Source of the DNA: Castellaniella sp035707805
GTDB taxonomy: Bacteria > Pseudomonadota > Gammaproteobacteria > Burkholderiales > Burkholderiaceae_B
Reading direction: 5' to 3'
DNA: 64,000 nucleotides
NCBI GenBank assembly: GCA_035707805.1
Contig: DASSTS010000040.1
Span: forward strand, 1 to 64,000
The notes beneath the pieces are model-generated. The model was not told where the DNA came from, made no database searches, and saw only the letters and a list, made by a program, of their open reading frames with translations. Position 1 is the first letter of the stretch. The number at the start of each line of letters is the position of its first letter. Positions 51,012-61,149 of the stretch are shown one piece after another. A program made the translations under genes and the position numbers.

Positions 51012-52262
51012 ATGAAGGTTCTCGTTCTAGGCGCCGGCGTCGTGGGGGTGACCAGCGCCTACTACCTGGCCCGCGCGGGGCACGAAGTCACCGTGCTCGA
51101 CCGCGAATCCGACACCGCCGAGGAAACCAGCTTCGGCAACGCCGGCCAGTTGTCTTTCGGTTATTCGTCTCCGTGGGCCGCCCCCGGCATCCCCCTGAAA
51201 GCCTTGAAATGGCTGTTCACCCAGCATGCGCCGCTGACGATCCGGCCCGACGGCAGCCTGTTCCAGCTACGCTGGATGTTCGAGATGTGGCGCAACTGCA
51301 CCCCGGCGCGCTACGCCACCAACAAGGACCGCATGCTGCGGCTGTCGGCTCACAGCCGCCAGTGCCTGCATCAGCTGCAGGCCGACACCGGCATCCAGTT
51401 CGAGGGCCGGCGCCAGGGCACCCTGCAGGTCTTCCGCACCCAGAAACAGATGGACGACGCCCAGCGCGACGTCCAGGCGCTCAGCGACGCCGGCGTGGCC
51501 TACGAACTGGTCGACGGCGATCACCTGGCCGACTACGAGCCCGCGCTGCAGCAGGTCCGCCACAAGCTCGTCGGCGGGCTGCGCACGCCGGACGACGAGA
51601 CCGGAGACTGCAGGCTGTTCACCCACGAACTCGCCCGCCTGGCCGAAGGCCTGGGCGTGCAGTTCCGCTACGGCGAGACCATCCAGTCGCTGCTGCAGGC
51701 GGGCGGGCGCATCAGCGGGGTCCAGTGCGCTTCCGGCCTGGTGCAGGCCGACGCATACGTGGTGGCCCTGGGTTCATATTCGCCCCTGCTGCTGCGCGGC
51801 ATCCTCGACCTGCCGATCTATCCGATGAAGGGCTACTCGATCACAGTGGACATTGACGACCCCGACCGGGCGCCGGTGTCCACGCTGCTGGACGAGACCT
51901 ACAAGATCGCCCTGACCCGTTTCGACCGGCGCATCCGCGTGGGCGGCATGGCCGAGGTCGTGGGCTACGACACGCACCTGGACCAGCGGCGCCAGCGCAC
52001 CCTCGAGATGGTGCTGAACGACCTGTTCCCCGGCAGCTACACCCCCGGCGACCTGAATTTCTGGACCGGGCTGCGCCCCAAGACCCCCGACAGCACGCCC
52101 ATCGTGGGCCGCACTCCGCTGGACAATCTGTTCCTGAACACGGGACACGGCACCCTGGGCTGGACCATGTCCTGCGGCAGCGGCCAGCTGATCTCGGACA
52201 TCGTGTCCGGCCATCCCACCGCCATCCGCAGCGACGACCTGGGCGTACAGCGCTACCGCTGA
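51012..52262 (+). CDS. dadA: D-amino acid dehydrogenase small subunit
   Basis: FAD enzyme oxidising D-alanine and other D-amino acids to keto acids, feeding electrons to quinones at the inner membrane. The 416-aa product starts MKVLVLGAGVVGVTSAYYLARAGHEVTVLDRE (Rossmann GxGxxG) and ends with FLNTGHGTLGWTMSCGSGQLISDI, both hallmark segments. Alanine racemase dadX, often the next gene, is absent. It is controlled probably by the divergent lrp. Confidence 0.95.
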   Translation: MKVLVLGAGVVGVTSAYYLARAGHEVTVLDRESDTAEETSFGNAGQLSFGYSSPWAAPGIPLKALKWLFTQHAPLTIRPDGSLFQLRWMFEMWRNCTPARYATNKDRMLRLSAHSRQCLHQLQADTGIQFEGRRQGTLQVFRTQKQMDDAQRDVQALSDAGVAYELVDGDHLADYEPALQQVRHKLVGGLRTPDDETGDCRLFTHELARLAEGLGVQFRYGETIQSLLQAGGRISGVQCASGLVQADAYVVALGSYSPLLLRGILDLPIYPMKGYSITVDIDDPDRAPVSTLLDETYKIALTRFDRRIRVGGMAEVVGYDTHLDQRRQRTLEMVLNDLFPGSYTPGDLNFWTGLRPKTPDSTPIVGRTPLDNLFLNTGHGTLGWTMSCGSGQLISDIVSGHPTAIRSDDLGVQRYR

Positions 52263-52265
52263 GAC

Positions 52266-52997
52266 TCACAGCGCCCAGGCATAGCCGAAGTCGCGCAGTG
52301 ATTCGATCGGCGGCTCGGCCATGCCGGCGTCGCGCGCGCGCCGGCGCAGGCGGCTGACGATGCTGCGGCATCGCGGGTCCTGGATGCGGGCCTGCTGCCG
52401 GGGCTGCCACACCTGCAGGACGGCGGCGATCAGGTCCGCATGGCTGGCGACGTGGCCCGGCGCCTCGAACAGGCACAGCACCAGGGCGCGTTCCGACACC
52501 GTCAGCCGCAGCGGCGCCGAGTCCCCGTGAATGAGGCGCCAGCCCTCGTCCATGAGCCGCCAGGCGCCGATGCGAGGATCCGGGGCGATCAGCCGCGATG
52601 CGGCCAGCGCAGGCGGCTGCACGTCGGCCCCGAACCGCGCGCGGCGGTAGCTGAGGCCCCGCAGGACCGACAGCAGCAGGCCGGGCGGATCGTCCGCCCG
52701 CAGCACGTAGTCCACGCCGGCCGACAGCAGCGCGGCCTGTTCCGGACCGACGGGCTGGCCGTGCCAGGCCACGAGGCTGCGATCGGGATGGGCCTGGCGC
52801 CAGAGCAGCGCGGCCCGGCAGTTGGACGCGACGTCCGCCATCAGCACCAGCGCGTCCGGATCGTCGGGCCCGGCCGAGACGAGGGCGCCGCGCAGGGCGG
52901 GATATTCCGCATACAGCGTGATCTCGCATCCGCTGTCGGAAAGACAGCGGATCCAGTCGTTGGTCCGCGGCGCCAACACGCCGACCTTGCATTCCAT
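52266..52997 (-). CDS. Response-regulator-like protein with OmpR-type winged helix
   Basis: A 243-aa putative DNA-binding regulator. Residues about 1-120 have a receiver-like alternation, but the phosphorylation-site region (PDALVLMADV, about 50-59) is unusual and the N-terminal acidic pair is missing. The C-terminal part (about 150-243: LRLTVSERALVLCLFEAPGHVASHADLIAAV ... IVSRLRRRA ... IESLRDFGYAW) matches a Trans_reg_C winged helix. No kinase is adjacent. The start MECKVGVLAPRTND at 52997 was chosen over upstream codons without family character. It converges with dadA, 3 bp apart. Confidence 0.7.
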   Translation of the reverse strand: MECKVGVLAPRTNDWIRCLSDSGCEITLYAEYPALRGALVSAGPDDPDALVLMADVASNCRAALLWRQAHPDRSLVAWHGQPVGPEQAALLSAGVDYVLRADDPPGLLLSVLRGLSYRRARFGADVQPPALAASRLIAPDPRIGAWRLMDEGWRLIHGDSAPLRLTVSERALVLCLFEAPGHVASHADLIAAVLQVWQPRQQARIQDPRCRSIVSRLRRRARDAGMAEPPIESLRDFGYAWAL

Positions 52998-53091
52998 GAC
53001 ACCCCCTTGGTTCACTACTTTCCCGTCCGGCCGGCTCCCGGGGCCAGCCGGGATGACCATAGGCAACATCCTGCTACAACTTCCCAATTAT

Positions 53092-53123
53092 TACATTTGT
53101 GATTGCTAATTACCACCAATGTA
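53092..53123. promoter_or_regulatory. Inverted repeat between two divergent regulators
   Basis: TACATTTGTG and CACCAATGTA form a 10-bp imperfect inverted repeat (9 of 10) across 12 nt, in an AT-rich stretch between the response-regulator-like gene and the XRE gene. It is a candidate operator for either. Confidence 0.4.
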
Positions 53124-53149
53124 CTACCTGTTTTTAGTCCAATTGGGTC

Positions 53150-53518
53150 GTGGAGACCTTTGGCGAACGCTTACGACAGACACGGATCCGGCGCGGCTTG
53201 TCGCAAGCACAGCTGGCGCGTGCCTGCGGCCTGTCGCAAAGCGCCATCGCCAGCTATGAGAACGGCAGCCGGCTGTCTCCCAAGAAGCTCCTGAACCTCG
53301 CCCAGGCGCTGGAGGTCGACATCTACTGGCTCAGCCGCGGCGACAGCCCCGCCGAGTCCGCCGGGCCCCTGTCGCTCTCGCCGCACGAACCGGCGCTGCC
53401 CTGGCCCTTTCCCTCGATCGATCCTCAACTGTTCTGGTCGCTGCGCCCCAAGGACCGCAAGACCGTGGAGTCCACCGTGTCGGCGCTGATCGACAATCTG
53501 TTGAGCTCCAAATACTGA
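53150..53518 (+). CDS. XRE-family helix-turn-helix regulator
   Basis: A 122-aa protein with a GTG start at 53150 (METFGERLRQTRIRRGLSQ). The Cro/CI-type HTH covers about residues 4-60, with the recognition helix in LSQSAIASYENGSRLSPKKLL. The C-terminal 60 residues are Pro/Ser-rich and end in a short helix (VESTVSALIDNLL). No ATG start exists in frame near the HTH. Its target is unknown; the palindrome upstream suggests autoregulation. Confidence 0.85.
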   Translation: METFGERLRQTRIRRGLSQAQLARACGLSQSAIASYENGSRLSPKKLLNLAQALEVDIYWLSRGDSPAESAGPLSLSPHEPALPWPFPSIDPQLFWSLRPKDRKTVESTVSALIDNLLSSKY

Positions 53519-53566
53519 GTATTCCGCTGCGGCGGTGGCAGTCCGGCCGGCGCGCCCGTATACTTC

Positions 53567-53652
53567 ATCCCACGCAGGGGTACTCGACGGCATGGCCGGC
53601 GGGTTGAGAAACACCCTTCGTACCAGTACGGATAATGCCGATGCTGGGAGCG
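53567..53652 (+). promoter_or_regulatory. TPP riboswitch (THI element) upstream of thiC
   Basis: The conserved THI-box order is visible: GGGGTACT (53577-53584), GGGTTGAGA (53601-53609, the CTGAGA box as TTGAGA), ACCCTT (53613-53618), GATAATGCCG (53631-53640) and TGCTGGGAG. The segment 53649-53690 after it can form a GCGCG/CGCGC-based hairpin followed by TTTTCTTCCT, a possible expression-platform terminator before the thiC ribosome binding site. Binding of thiamin pyrophosphate would lower thiC expression. Confidence 0.92.
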
Positions 53653-53743
53653 TGCGCGGTGTCCAGCCCTTTTCCCGGAACGCGCTTTTCTTCCTCCCCG
53701 ACTCGGCTCCATTTCCGAAATCTTTCGAACCTGGAGCTCCATC

Positions 53744-55657
<1,914 letters not shown>

Positions 55658-55714
55658 AGGGGCTGGTCGGCTGGCTTGGGTCGGTTTGCTGGCTTGGGTC
55701 GGTTTGCTGGCGCA

Positions 55715-55908
55715 GACGGGGTGGTGTCCGGGGGTTCCGCGACACACGACTGGTGGCCCTTCGGGCTTCCCGGATCTTCTTCGTCCGAGCGGGCGGCGGG
55801 CGAACTCGGCCTTCGGCCTCAAACACGCCCGCCGACACCCCCCGCTCTCCCTTCAGAAGCATCCGGCACCAGCCGAATGGTCGCTCCACCCCCGGACACC
55901 ACCCCGTC
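55715..55908. repeat. Palindromic intergenic element, copy B (194 bp)
   Basis: A perfect 21-bp inverted repeat marks the ends: 55715-55735 (GACGGGGTGGTGTCC...) against 55888-55908. The inside carries a second CTGGTG/CACCAG pairing and a core of about 110 bp (about 55756-55867). That core is nearly identical to copy C (three differences seen) and shares its central GAACTCGGCCT-CGGCCTCA hairpin with copy A. It lies 57 bp after the thiC stop. Confidence 0.85.
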
Positions 55909-56200
55909 TGGGTCAATGAGGTGCGAGCGTTAGGGATGCGGATTTGAAGACTTGGGACTTGGCTCGTTTGACGTTTGGATGCTTGACGCTTTCGTGCTTG
56001 GCTCTCTCGAGCTTGGCGCTTGCCGCTTGTATCGCTGGCCCTCGACTCCCGGCCTGGCTCTGAACCCTGAACCTTGGACCAGAGCTCTAAATCCTGAAGC
56101 TCGGATCTTGAATCCTGGCCTTTGGTACTCAGTTCCTGGGTTCTGGGTTCCCCAAAAAACAGCCCGGCAATCCCTCACCATCCGCAGATGCCAGCCCTGG
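55909..56200. other. Gene-free spacer between palindromic elements B and C
   Basis: 292 bp without a supportable gene. The part from about 55945 to 56160 is less GC-rich than the chromosome around it and is built of loosely repeated CTTGG/GCTTG and TGAAxCCTGG-like words, which gives it a quasi-repetitive look. No promoter or RNA gene was recognised. Confidence 0.5.
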
Positions 56201-56379
56201 GAGGTCACGGGCCCGGCGCCGACATTGTCTGGCGCCGGATGCTTCTGAAGGGAGAGCGGAAGGTGTCGGCGGGCGTGTTTGAGGCCGAAGGCCGAGTTCG
56301 CCCGCCGTCCGCTCGGACGAAGAAGATCCGGGAAGCCCGAAGGGCCGCCAGACACGGTCGGCAGAGGGGCCGTGGCCTC
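56201..56379. repeat. Palindromic intergenic element, copy C (179 bp, inverted orientation)
   Basis: The arms 56201-56234 and 56346-56379 (34 bp) are inverted copies matching at 27 positions. The inner CTGGCG/CGCCAG pairing replaces CTGGTG/CACCAG of copy B, so pairing is kept while sequence changes. The core runs on the minus strand and is nearly identical to copy B. It lies 91 bp beyond the stop of the minus-strand OmpA-like gene. Confidence 0.85.
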
Positions 56380-56469
56380 CCCGGGCGACTCAAGAACGAG
56401 AACGAGACCAGCTCCCCAAACCCAGAAGCCAGCGATCAAGAACTCAAACGCCCCGGGAAAGAACCGAAC

Positions 56470-57123
56470 CTATTTCACCGCATACAGGTACAGCTCGACC
56501 CGTCGGTTCAAGGCCCGTCCCTCGGCCGTATTGTTGTCGCCGACCGGATTCGCCGACCCGCGGCCTTCGGCCGTCAGCCGTCCCGGCGCCACGCCCTGGC
56601 CCGCCAGGTACTGCGTCACCGCACCGGCCCTGCGTTGCGACAGCGGCATGTTGATGGCATCGGTGCCTGTGGTATCGGTGTAACCGATGGCCTTGGCCCG
56701 CAATTCTGGATGCTGGTTCAGCGCCCGCGCCACGCTGTCGAGCACCGGCAGCAGGGCCGGCTTCAGCACCGACTTGTTCGTATCGAAGGACACATTGCTG
56801 GGAATATTGACCTTCAGCGTGCCATCGGGCATCTCAATCACTGCAACCCCCAAGTCCGATGCGCCGGACTTCTCGACATCCTGCTTGATGCCCTTCCAGT
56901 TGTAGCCGACGACACCGCCGACCACCGAGCCGATCCCGGCCCCGATCATGGCCGCCTGGCTGCTGTCGCCCACCAGGGCGCCCAGCCCCGCGCCGATGGC
57001 GGCGCCGGCCCCGGCGCCGACCGCCGTGTGCTGTCCCTGCGGGGACATGTTGGCACACGCCCCCAATGCCAGCACACTCGCGAGGGCCCCCGCACGCATG
57101 ACATATCGAGTTGATCCAAGCAT
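56470..57123 (-). CDS. OmpA-family lipoprotein (YiaD-like)
   Basis: A 217-aa outer-membrane protein that anchors to peptidoglycan. The signal peptide ends in LALGAC (lipobox, Cys23). A Gly-zipper segment follows (AVGAGAGAAIGAGLGALVGD ... GAGIGSVVGGVVGYN, about residues 35-75), then an OmpA C-terminal domain (about 105-215) with NVSFDTNKSVLKPALLPVLD, GYTDTTGTDAINMPLSQRRAGAV and NRRVELYL. It converges with thiC across 812 bp of non-coding DNA holding elements B and C. Confidence 0.92.
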   Translation of the reverse strand: MLGSTRYVMRAGALASVLALGACANMSPQGQHTAVGAGAGAAIGAGLGALVGDSSQAAMIGAGIGSVVGGVVGYNWKGIKQDVEKSGASDLGVAVIEMPDGTLKVNIPSNVSFDTNKSVLKPALLPVLDSVARALNQHPELRAKAIGYTDTTGTDAINMPLSQRRAGAVTQYLAGQGVAPGRLTAEGRGSANPVGDNNTAEGRALNRRVELYLYAVK

Positions 57124-57300
57124 GAACGTTCTCCTGTACCGGACAAGACGGGTCTAGCGTAACAGGATGAGGCAAAAGAAATGTAAGTCGTTGTTGCAAA
57201 TCCGTTTTTTCACGACCGCGCCATCCGCGCGCCGCATCGGCCGGCAGGGAAACGAATACAATCGGGCGAACGGGTAGCAGGGACCTGAAGCAGGCACCGC

Positions 57301-57972
57301 ATGATCGAATTTCAACACGTCTTCAAATCCTACGGGCGCGGCCGCAACATCCTGGCCGACGTCAACTTCCGCATCGAACCCGGCGAGTTCATCTTCGTGT
57401 CCGGCCCCTCCGGGGCGGGAAAATCCACCCTGCTGAAACTGGTCGGCGCACTGGAACCCGCCAGCCGCGGGGCCGTCACGGTCAACGGCCACCGCATCGA
57501 CCGCCTGTCCTCGCGTACGCTGCCCTATCTGCGCCGCACCGTGGGGCTGATCCTGCAGGATGCCCATCTGCTGTTCGACCGCAACGCATTCGACAACGTG
57601 CTGCTGCCGCTGGCCGTGCAGGGCCTGGAGCCCTCGATGGCCGCGACGCGGGCGCGCGCCGCCATCGAGAAAGTCGGCCTGCGCGGCAAGGAAGGGCTGC
57701 TGCCCATCGAACTGTCGGGCGGGGAACAGCAGCGCCTGGCCATCGCCCGCGCCATCGTCGGGCGGCCCGCCATCCTGATCGCCGACGAACCCACCGCCAA
57801 CCTGGACCACGACAGCGCCACCCATATCATGGACGTCTTCCGAGACTTCAACCAGGTCGGGGTCACCACCCTGATCGCATCCCACGACACAGCGCTGATG
57901 GCCCGCTACGCGCAGCGCACCCTGCACATCGACGCCGGCCGCTTCAGCGACCTGGCGGGAGTCCCGGCATGA
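57301..57972 (+). CDS. ftsE: Cell-division ATP-binding protein FtsE
   Basis: ABC-type ATPase that with FtsX activates septal murein hydrolases. The 223-aa product has Walker A GPSGAGKST near residue 36, the signature LSGGEQQRLAIARA near 139 and Walker B ILIADEPTANLD near 157. It overlaps ftsX by 4 bp. Confidence 0.96.
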   Translation: MIEFQHVFKSYGRGRNILADVNFRIEPGEFIFVSGPSGAGKSTLLKLVGALEPASRGAVTVNGHRIDRLSSRTLPYLRRTVGLILQDAHLLFDRNAFDNVLLPLAVQGLEPSMAATRARAAIEKVGLRGKEGLLPIELSGGEQQRLAIARAIVGRPAILIADEPTANLDHDSATHIMDVFRDFNQVGVTTLIASHDTALMARYAQRTLHIDAGRFSDLAGVPA

Positions 57973-58877
57973 AGCGCTGGCTGCGCCACCATCGATACGC
58001 GCTGCGCGTCGCCCTGCGCCGCCTGCGCCTGCATCCCGTCTCGTCGCTGGCCAATATCGTCGTGATCTCGCTGATGCTGGCGGTGCCGATCCTGGGTGCC
58101 GCCGTGCTGCAGTCCAGCCAGCCCCTGGCCCGCCAGCTGGCCGTGGCGCCGGAGATCACCCTGTTCCTGTCCGCGGACACCACGGCGGCCCAGCAGCGGG
58201 ACCTGCTCACGCGGCTGAGGGACCAGGCGGGCGACCAGGTCGCCGACGCGCGCCTGCTGCCGCGCGCGCAGGCGATGGCCCAGCTGCGGTCCGATCCGAC
58301 CTGGGCGCGGGCGCTGGACGCCTTGGGCGAGAACCCCCTGCCTGACGCGCTGATCGTCACCCTGAAGGATTCCGACGCCCCGGCGCGCCAGGCCCAGGCA
58401 CTGGCCGACGACTGGGCGAAATGGCCGGGGGTGGACCACGTGCAGCTCGACAGCGAATGGGTACGCCGCCTCGAATCGCTGCTGTCCTTCGTCCGGGTGG
58501 GCCTGGGCCTGCTGGGCATCGCGGTCATCGTCGTGGTGCTGGCCACGGTGTTCAACACCGTCCGCCTGCAGGCCCTGACGCAGCGCGAGGAGATCGCCGT
58601 CGCCCGCCTGGTGGGGGCCACCGAGTCGTTCGTGCGCCGCCCCTTCCTCTACCTGGGCGCCCTCACCGGCCTGGCCGCCAGCCTGCTGGCGCTGCTGCTG
58701 GCCTGGCTGGCCATGGCGCCGCTGAACACGCTGCTGGGGCGCTTCGCCCAGAGCTACGGGATCGACTGGACCCTGCATCTGCCGGCGACCTCCGACCTCC
58801 TGCTGTCCGGCCTGCTCATCATCCTGCTGGGGGCGATCGCCGCCCGACTGTCGGTGACCCGGCACACGCGGTTCTGA
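57969..58877 (+). CDS. ftsX: Cell-division permease-like protein FtsX
   Basis: Inner-membrane partner of FtsE. The 302-aa product has helices at about residues 24-44, 176-198, 220-245 and 270-290, with the periplasmic domain (about 50-170) between the first and second. No substrate transport is expected; it signals to EnvC/amidase-type activators, known from other species. The stop shares one base with the mutY start (TGATG). Confidence 0.94.
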   Translation: MKRWLRHHRYALRVALRRLRLHPVSSLANIVVISLMLAVPILGAAVLQSSQPLARQLAVAPEITLFLSADTTAAQQRDLLTRLRDQAGDQVADARLLPRAQAMAQLRSDPTWARALDALGENPLPDALIVTLKDSDAPARQAQALADDWAKWPGVDHVQLDSEWVRRLESLLSFVRVGLGLLGIAVIVVVLATVFNTVRLQALTQREEIAVARLVGATESFVRRPFLYLGALTGLAASLLALLLAWLAMAPLNTLLGRFAQSYGIDWTLHLPATSDLLLSGLLIILLGAIAARLSVTRHTRF

Positions 58878-60028
58878 TGGCGGCGGCGCTCGACCCCGCC
58901 TCGCGGATCGCGGCCTGGCAGCGGCAGGCGGGCCGCCACCATCTGCCGTGGCAGGGCACCCGGGATCCATACCGCATCTGGCTGTCGGAAATCATGCTGC
59001 AGCAGACGCAGGCCGCGACGGTGATTCCCTATTACGAACGGTTCCTGGCCCGCTTTCCGACGGTGTCGGCGCTGGCCGACGCCCCCGCCGACACCGTGCT
59101 GCAGGCCTGGGCGGGGCTGGGATACTACGCCCGCGCCCGCAACCTGCACCGCTGCGCGCAGGTGATACGCGACCAGTACGGCGGACGCTTCCCCACCCGC
59201 GCGGCGGAACTGGAGACGCTGCCAGGCATCGGCCGGTCAACGGCGGCGGCCATCGCGGCCTTTTCCGCCGGCGAACGGGCAGCGATCCTGGACGGCAACG
59301 TCCGCCGGGTGCTGACGCGCTACCTGGCCCTGGACGGCGATCCCGCCTCGACCGCGATGATCCGGGCCCTGTGGTCCGAGGCCCAGGCATGGCTGGACCG
59401 CGCACCGCCGGACCTCGACATGCGGGCCTACACCCAGGGCCAGATGGATTTGGGGGCCACCATCTGCACCCGCGGCCGGCCGGATTGCCCGCGCTGCCCC
59501 CTGCAGGCGGACTGCGCCGCCCACCGCCTGGGACTGCAGGACACGCTGCCCGCCCCGCGCGCTCGGCGCAGCCAGCCGAGCCACAGCTGCTGGATGCTGG
59601 TATTGGAGTGCGGGGGCCGCCTGTGGCTGCAACGGCGGCCCGCCAGCGGCATCTGGGGCGGCCTGTGGTCCCTGCCGGCCTTTGGCGACCGCGCGGCGCT
59701 GGAGGCGCTGTGCGCGGGGCTGCCGGCGGGCGGGCCGGGCGAGGCGCTGGCCGCGTTCGAACACGTCTTCACGCATTTCCGGCTGCGGATGCAGCCCGTC
59801 CGGCTGCGGCTGGGCGGCCCGCCGCCCGCGATCCAGGACGTGCTGGCGCTCGCGCCGCCCGAGCCTGCTGCGGATGGCGGACGCGCGCCCCGCAATCCCG
59901 CCGCGATCCCCGCCCAGGCGGGCGAATCCGCGTGGGTGCCGGTTCGCGAACTTCAAGACTTGGGCATGCCCGCGCCGCTCTCGCGGCTGCTGCTGGCGCT
60001 GTATCAGCCGGAGCCCGACCGCGGTTGA
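58877..60028 (+). CDS. mutY: Adenine DNA glycosylase
   Basis: Removes A mispaired with 8-oxoguanine. The 383-aa product has IWLSEIMLQQTQAATVIPYYERF near residue 34, the helix-hairpin-helix LPGIGRSTAAAIAAF with the catalytic Asp in ILDGNVRRVL, and the 4Fe-4S ligands C-x6-C-x2-C-x5-C (CTRGRPDCPRCPLQADC, about 198-214). A Nudix-like C-terminal domain follows from about 240. The ATG at 58877 overlaps ftsX by one base. Confidence 0.95.
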   Translation: MAAALDPASRIAAWQRQAGRHHLPWQGTRDPYRIWLSEIMLQQTQAATVIPYYERFLARFPTVSALADAPADTVLQAWAGLGYYARARNLHRCAQVIRDQYGGRFPTRAAELETLPGIGRSTAAAIAAFSAGERAAILDGNVRRVLTRYLALDGDPASTAMIRALWSEAQAWLDRAPPDLDMRAYTQGQMDLGATICTRGRPDCPRCPLQADCAAHRLGLQDTLPAPRARRSQPSHSCWMLVLECGGRLWLQRRPASGIWGGLWSLPAFGDRAALEALCAGLPAGGPGEALAAFEHVFTHFRLRMQPVRLRLGGPPPAIQDVLALAPPEPAADGGRAPRNPAAIPAQAGESAWVPVRELQDLGMPAPLSRLLLALYQPEPDRG

Positions 60029-61149
60029 TGCGCGCCGATGCTCATCAGCAGGCCGCATGCGATTCCCAGCGTCATCAGGGCGGTCCCGCCGTAGCTCATG
60101 AACGGCAGAGGCACGCCCACCACAGGCAGCACGCCGGTCACCATGCCGATGTTCACGAACACGTAGACGAACATCATCATCGACATGGCCCCGGCCAGCA
60201 GCCGCCCGAATTGCGTGGGCGCGCGCACCGTGATGGTCAGGCCGCGCAGCACCATCAGGGCATACAGCACCAGCAGCGTCACCCCGCCATAGAAGCCGAA
60301 TTCCTCCGCGAACACGGCGAAGATGAAATCCGTCGTGCGCTCGGGGATGAAATCCAGGTGAGTCTGGGTGCCCTGCATGTAGCCCTTGCCGTAGACGCCG
60401 CCCGAGCCGACGGCAATCATGGACTGGATCGTGTGGAAGCCCTTGCCCAGCGGATCCGTGCCCGGGTTCAGCAGCACGCAGACCCGGTATTTCTGGTAGT
60501 CGTGCAGCACCACCCAGTCCACGTCGGGCTGGCAGATCTGGTCCTCATAGGTCACCAGCGTGCCCAGGCCGATGACCACCGCCAGCACGACGGGAATCAG
60601 CAGCTTGAAGGAAAATCCGGCGAAATAGATGACGCAAAAGCCCGAGGCCAGGACCAGCAGGGCCGTGCCCAGGTCCGGCTGGTCGATGATCAGCGCGGCG
60701 GGCACCAGCAGCAGGATGCCCGCCACCAGAAAATCCAGCACGCGAAAGCGGCCGCTGGACTGGCGCTGGAAATACCAAGCCAGCATCAGCGGCACGGCGA
60801 TCTTCATCATTTCCGAGGGCTGGACCCGGCCGAAGCCCAGGTCCAGCCAGCGCGTGGCCCCCTTGCTGGTCACGCCGAACAGCATCACCGCCGTCAGCAG
60901 CAGCACCCCCGTCACGTAGAAGTACGGCGCCGTGCGCATGATGAAGGCCGGACGCATCAGGGCCACGGCCCACATGGCGACGAAGGCGATCAGGAAATTG
61001 CGCAGCTGGTCGGCAAAGCGCCAGTCCGTATTGCCCACGGCCGAGTGCATGGTGGCCATGCCGACCAGCGCCATGACGACCAGCAGGATCAACAGGGGCC
61101 AGTCCAGCACGGACAGCATCCGTCGCGCGGCCAGCACGATCAGTTTCAT
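60004..61149 (-). CDS. rodA: Rod-shape-determining glycosyltransferase RodA
   Basis: SEDS-family peptidoglycan polymerase of the elongasome. The 381-aa product has about ten hydrophobic helices. The conserved Asp region is the long periplasmic loop with VLLNPGTDPLGKGFHTIQSMIAVGSGGVYGKG (about residues 223-254) and ERTTDFIFAVFAEEFGF. It overlaps mrdA by 4 bp (translational coupling) and converges on mutY with a 25-bp overlap. Confidence 0.96.
   Translation of the reverse strand: MKLIVLAARRMLSVLDWPLLILLVVMALVGMATMHSAVGNTDWRFADQLRNFLIAFVAMWAVALMRPAFIMRTAPYFYVTGVLLLTAVMLFGVTSKGATRWLDLGFGRVQPSEMMKIAVPLMLAWYFQRQSSGRFRVLDFLVAGILLLVPAALIIDQPDLGTALLVLASGFCVIYFAGFSFKLLIPVVLAVVIGLGTLVTYEDQICQPDVDWVVLHDYQKYRVCVLLNPGTDPLGKGFHTIQSMIAVGSGGVYGKGYMQGTQTHLDFIPERTTDFIFAVFAEEFGFYGGVTLLVLYALMVLRGLTITVRAPTQFGRLLAGAMSMMMFVYVFVNIGMVTGVLPVVGVPLPFMSYGGTALMTLGIACGLLMSIGAHQPRSGSG

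Noticed and set aside
55930..56439. Minus-strand frame of 169 codons across palindromic element C
   Set aside because: Its conserved part is just the translation of the repeated DNA core. It has no ribosome binding site of note, and the rest is quasi-repetitive spacer.
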